A stretch of 64,000 nucleotides of DNA. Origin: an uncultured Eubacteriales bacterium. Its GTDB lineage: Bacteria; Bacillota; Clostridia; Christensenellales; Aristaeellaceae. Location of the stretch: positions 1 to 64,000 of the forward strand of contig URUF01000007.1 in NCBI GenBank assembly GCA_900550955.1. The letters are read 5' to 3'. The translations under genes and the position numbers were made by a program. Below the pieces are notes generated by a model. The model made no database searches, was not told the origin of the DNA, and was given only the letters and a program-made list of their open reading frames with translations. Below, piece after piece: positions 61,339 to 64,000 of this stretch; the first letter of the stretch is position 1; every line of letters starts with the position of its first letter.

Positions 61339-62256
61339 TTAGCCTTTAACAGCGCCCACCGTGATGCCTTTTACAAAAAACTTTTGCACAAAGGGATAAA
61401 CCAGGATAACGGGGCCCACCGTGATGCATACCACCGCCATTTTGACCGCATTGGTGGGGATGGCGATGTCCGTCATGTTCTCAGCCGCCAGATACGACGA
61501 CGCCGTGATGGAAGCAATAAGGCTACGAATCATCATTTGCAGGGGATGCAGCTTATAGTCGTCAATAAACAGGAGGGCCAGCCACCAGTCGTTCCAATAA
61601 TACAGGGCAAAAAACAGCGTTACCGTGGCCAGGGCGGGAATGGTGATTGGCAATACGATTTGGAAGAAAACGCGCCAGTCGTTTGCGCCGTCCAGCGCGG
61701 CGGAATCGTAAATCTCATGCGGAACGCCGCGATAGGCGGCTACCAGGATGAACGCGTAGAAGGGATTGATCACCCGCGGCAGAATGAGAGCCCATAGGTT
61801 GTCGCGCATGCCCATCCATGTGGAAATTAGAATGTAAAAGCCCACCATGGAGGTGCCCATAATCATGGTAAAATACGTGAGGAAGGAAAGCTGCCGGCCA
61901 TAGCGTACCTTGGGATGGGCCAGCACGTAGGCATACATGGCGGTAATCAGCACCGCAAGCGGCGTGCCAATGCCCACGATCATTAGCGTGTTGCGGTAGC
62001 TGTAATACACCTGCTTGCCTCTAAACACATAGGTGTATGCGTCTAAAGAGAATTCCTTGGGCCACAGCTGAAAGCCATTGCGCGCGATGTTGGCCTCCGA
62101 GGCGAAGGAGTTGATCACCACCAGCCAGAAGGGCACGAAGCAGAACAATGTAAACAGGCCGACGAATATCCCCACAAAGATATGAAAGCCGCGGTTGCCC
62201 TTGATACGGTTGCGAGGCGTTTTGACCTCCGTGTGGGTTAGGTGAAGCTGGGACAT
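61339..62256 (-). CDS. Carbohydrate ABC transporter permease (LplC/YtcP-like)
   Basis: 305 residues, six membrane helices, ATG 62256 after 'ggagggg'. The inner-membrane EAA loop 'EIYDSAALDGANDWRVFFQIVLPITIPALATV' docks the ATPase. The ending 'YPFVQKFFVKGITVGAVKG' is the hallmark of the LplC subgroup, which handles oligosaccharides and related polymers. No ATPase of the MsmX type is in the window; such systems often share one encoded elsewhere. Confidence 0.94.
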   Translation of the reverse strand: MSQLHLTHTEVKTPRNRIKGNRGFHIFVGIFVGLFTLFCFVPFWLVVINSFASEANIARNGFQLWPKEFSLDAYTYVFRGKQVYYSYRNTLMIVGIGTPLAVLITAMYAYVLAHPKVRYGRQLSFLTYFTMIMGTSMVGFYILISTWMGMRDNLWALILPRVINPFYAFILVAAYRGVPHEIYDSAALDGANDWRVFFQIVLPITIPALATVTLFFALYYWNDWWLALLFIDDYKLHPLQMMIRSLIASITASSYLAAENMTDIAIPTNAVKMAVVCITVGPVILVYPFVQKFFVKGITVGAVKG

Positions 62257-62277
62257 GCTTTTTTCCCCTCCTTAAAT

Positions 62278-63192
62278 CTAAAACAGCGAGGCATCCGGGT
62301 CAATGCGGCGCACGATTTTGTTGAATACAAGAATTGTTGCAAGCCCCAGCGCGGACTGTACCAGGTTTACAGCAGAGGATTGCCCAAAATTGCCGAACTG
62401 CCGCAGGGCGCGGTAGGTATAGGTATCGATTACGTCGGTTGTGGGGAACAGCACGCCGTTATCGCCGATGATGCCGTAAATCATGCCAAAGTCGCCGTAG
62501 AAGATGCGGCCGATTGCCAATAGCAGCATAATTAGGATGGTAGGCCGGATTTGCGGCAGCGTAACATAAAACATCTCTTGCCATTTGGACGCGCCGTCCA
62601 CGCGGGCGGCGTCATACAGATCCGGCGAAACGCCAATGATTGCAGAGATGTAGATGACGGAGTAGTATCCCACAAACTTCCATACATTGGAGATGGTTAA
62701 AATCGCGGGCCAGATTTGCGGCTTCATGAAGAAGGGATACTTTTTAAACCCGAGGGGCTTTAAAATGGACTGGTTAATTAAACCGTCCGAGCCGTTTAGG
62801 AGCGCCTGAAGCATCAGCGATACAACCAGCCAGGAAACAAAGTAGGGCAAGAAAACCAGGGATTGAGATACGCGCTTGATGAAGGTGTTGCGCACCTCGT
62901 TAATCATAACCGCCAGGAATACCGCAAAAAACTGGGTAAAGAAAATAAACAGCACATTCAGATAGATGGTGTTGCCGATGATGCGCTTCCATTCGCCGCT
63001 GCTGAAAAAGAAGGTAAAGTTGCTAAAGCCGGACCATGGGGAGTGGAAAATGCCGCCGTCAACCGTAAACTTTTTAAAAGCGAGCAGATGGCCCGACATA
63101 GGCAGGTAGGAAAAAAGAACAATGCAAATCAGCCCCGGCAGCAAAAGAAGATAGAGCATGTAGTTCTTTTTGATTTCGTGCAGAAATTTCAA
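62278..63192 (-). CDS. Carbohydrate ABC transporter permease (LplB-like)
   Basis: 304 residues from TTG 63192, with 'aggagga' upstream. Six membrane helices. It opens 'YMLYLLLLPGLICIVLFSYLPMSG' and carries the EAA loop 'DLYDAARVDGASKWQEMFYVTLPQIRPTILIM'. It ends 'FGQSSAVNLVQSALGLATILVFNKIVRRIDPDASLF', typical of LplB. It pairs with the LplC-like gene 21 bp downstream to form the importer channel. Confidence 0.94.
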   Translation of the reverse strand: MKFLHEIKKNYMLYLLLLPGLICIVLFSYLPMSGHLLAFKKFTVDGGIFHSPWSGFSNFTFFFSSGEWKRIIGNTIYLNVLFIFFTQFFAVFLAVMINEVRNTFIKRVSQSLVFLPYFVSWLVVSLMLQALLNGSDGLINQSILKPLGFKKYPFFMKPQIWPAILTISNVWKFVGYYSVIYISAIIGVSPDLYDAARVDGASKWQEMFYVTLPQIRPTILIMLLLAIGRIFYGDFGMIYGIIGDNGVLFPTTDVIDTYTYRALRQFGNFGQSSAVNLVQSALGLATILVFNKIVRRIDPDASLF

Positions 63193-63250
63193 AACGTACT
63201 CCTCCTAACGCAGGCGAGGCTGCGAAAAATGGGGCAAAATGGGGAGAGAT

Positions 63251-63280
63251 AAGGGGAATCCCGAATAGGGGATTCCCCTT
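63251..63280 (-). terminator. Stem between binding-protein gene and permease genes
   Basis: Stem aaggggaatccc / gggattcccctt (30 bp, small loop). On the minus strand it follows the binding-protein stop by ~14 bp. It may partly end transcription, keeping the binding protein in excess over the permeases. Confidence 0.6.
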
Positions 63281-63293
63281 ACGCAGGTGGGAG

Positions 63294-64000
63294 TTATTCG
63301 TTTACAAAGGAACGGTCGCCCAGAGCGTCAATCTGCGATTGCAGCTCGTTCTGGATTACCTTCAGGGAGTCGTAAGCGGCGGCGCGGAACATTTCCATGT
63401 ATTCGTCCGTATCAACAACGCCGTTGAAGATGGGGCCATAGTACTGCGCCTGGGCGGTGGTGTACTGTGCAAGCGCATCCTGTACGTTTTCGGTGTCAAA
63501 CAGCAGGGGCGCGGTCCACTGCTCCACAAAGTCCTCGGCGGGAGCCTGGCGCAGGAACATTTCCATCTCAAATTCCTTCTCGGTGGCGTTTGCCACTACG
63601 CGGTCATACTTGGGGTTCCATACCCACAGGTAGGGGAACCAGCGATAGTCAGAGGAAATGTTGAGGTACTTGCCGGGGCCCTCATCCGTCCAGTGCACGC
63701 CCTCGATGCCATAGGCAAACAGGTCGTAAATCTCCTGAGATTGCTGGGTGAATTCCAGGAATTGCAGGCAGCGCTCGGGATTTTTGGATACCTTGGCTAC
63801 GGACTGGTAATTCCACGCCTTAAAGGTGGCAACCAACTGGCCGGGCTCGGTGGTGTAGTTGAACACGGAGGCGATTTCGCCATCAGGCACAACGCTCTTT
63901 AAGCGGTTTACGTAGGTGGGCTCGGGAATGATGTCGCCCCACATGACAACGGCGGCCTTGTTTTCAGCCATGGCGTCGCGGTAGGTGCTCAGGCTGAGGC
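63294..64000 (-). CDS. Extracellular solute-binding protein for the carbohydrate importer (partial, C-terminal part)
   Basis: About 235 C-terminal residues; the gene begins beyond the right edge, with the frame open to base 64000. Recognised as a family 1 binding protein of the LipO/YtcQ type by 'NPERCLQFLEFTQQSQEIYDLFAYGIEGVHWT', 'WNPKYDRV' and the late 'YMEMFRAAAYDSLKVIQNELQSQID'. A lipobox cannot be seen, being outside. It binds the sugar outside the cell and feeds the LplB/LplC-like permease downstream. The codon bias suggests strong expression. Confidence 0.9.
   Translation of the reverse strand, partial: LSLSTYRDAMAENKAAVVMWGDIIPEPTYVNRLKSVVPDGEIASVFNYTTEPGQLVATFKAWNYQSVAKVSKNPERCLQFLEFTQQSQEIYDLFAYGIEGVHWTDEGPGKYLNISSDYRWFPYLWVWNPKYDRVVANATEKEFEMEMFLRQAPAEDFVEQWTAPLLFDTENVQDALAQYTTAQAQYYGPIFNGVVDTDEYMEMFRAAAYDSLKVIQNELQSQIDALGDRSFVNE

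Overview
This window looks like chromosome from an endospore-forming, fairly GC-rich member of the Firmicutes/Clostridia. The evidence is spoIVA, Shine-Dalgarno-led genes with GTG and TTG starts, sigma-A type promoters, a def-fmt-rsmB-rlmN-prpC-prkC-rsgA-rpe cluster in the usual Firmicutes order, and a decarboxylase-tmk pair. The species cannot be named from sequence alone.

Layout. 1-444 is the end of an rRNA operon (23S 3' end, 5S, terminator). 481-6296 is an AT-richer accessory island: a type IIS restriction endonuclease of the Alw26I/Eco31I/Esp3I group, a convergent 1049-residue methyltransferase that joins an N6-adenine domain to a circularly permuted C5-cytosine domain, and a PHP-family phosphoesterase. 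A 412-bp hairpin element with ~56-bp inverted ends (6374-6785) closes the island. 6840-8764 encodes an ECF-like sigma factor, a predicted membrane anti-sigma factor and a doubtful small reading frame. Then come pckA, a membrane protein, an iron-type alcohol dehydrogenase and a MATE exporter. 14329-26263 is a long housekeeping run: a D,D-carboxypeptidase, priA, def, fmt, rsmB, rlmN, prpC, prkC, rsgA and rpe. 26328-32090 holds a DEAD-box helicase, a second MATE exporter, a DUF3048 lipoprotein-like protein, a small alarmone synthetase and a small DMT transporter. 32099-37496 has mostly minus-strand envelope proteins, tlyA and an esterase. 37631-45283 has a radical-SAM DUF512 protein with der, a degenerate EAL protein, an Orn/Lys/Arg decarboxylase, a HAD-thymidylate kinase fusion and mnmA. 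45446-50296 is a complete branched-chain amino acid ABC importer (livJHMGF). 50363-55639 has peptidase S51, an AI-2E-type permease, a phospholipase D-like protein, a small basic protein and spoIVA. 55790-64000 is a minus-strand run of a carbohydrate ABC importer (binding protein cut by the window edge), a Gld-like ABC exporter set, a DUF4340 protein and a Gfo/Idh/MocA oxidoreductase.

Most striking observation. The 5-mer GTCTC/GAGAC, the core site of the Alw26I/Eco31I/Esp3I enzymes, is almost absent from the window. I found four copies by eye where about 125 would be expected by chance. Glu-Thr pairs are written GAA-ACN even in genes that otherwise prefer GAG. Two of the four copies sit 14 bp apart directly upstream of the -35 box of the methyltransferase promoter. 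Together these suggest the specificity of the island's enzymes, a long history of restriction pressure, and possible site-based control of the methyltransferase gene. Other notable items are the permuted fused methyltransferase, the HAD-Tmk fusion, a terminator stem that also buries the next gene's ribosome binding site, and the 412-bp structured element.
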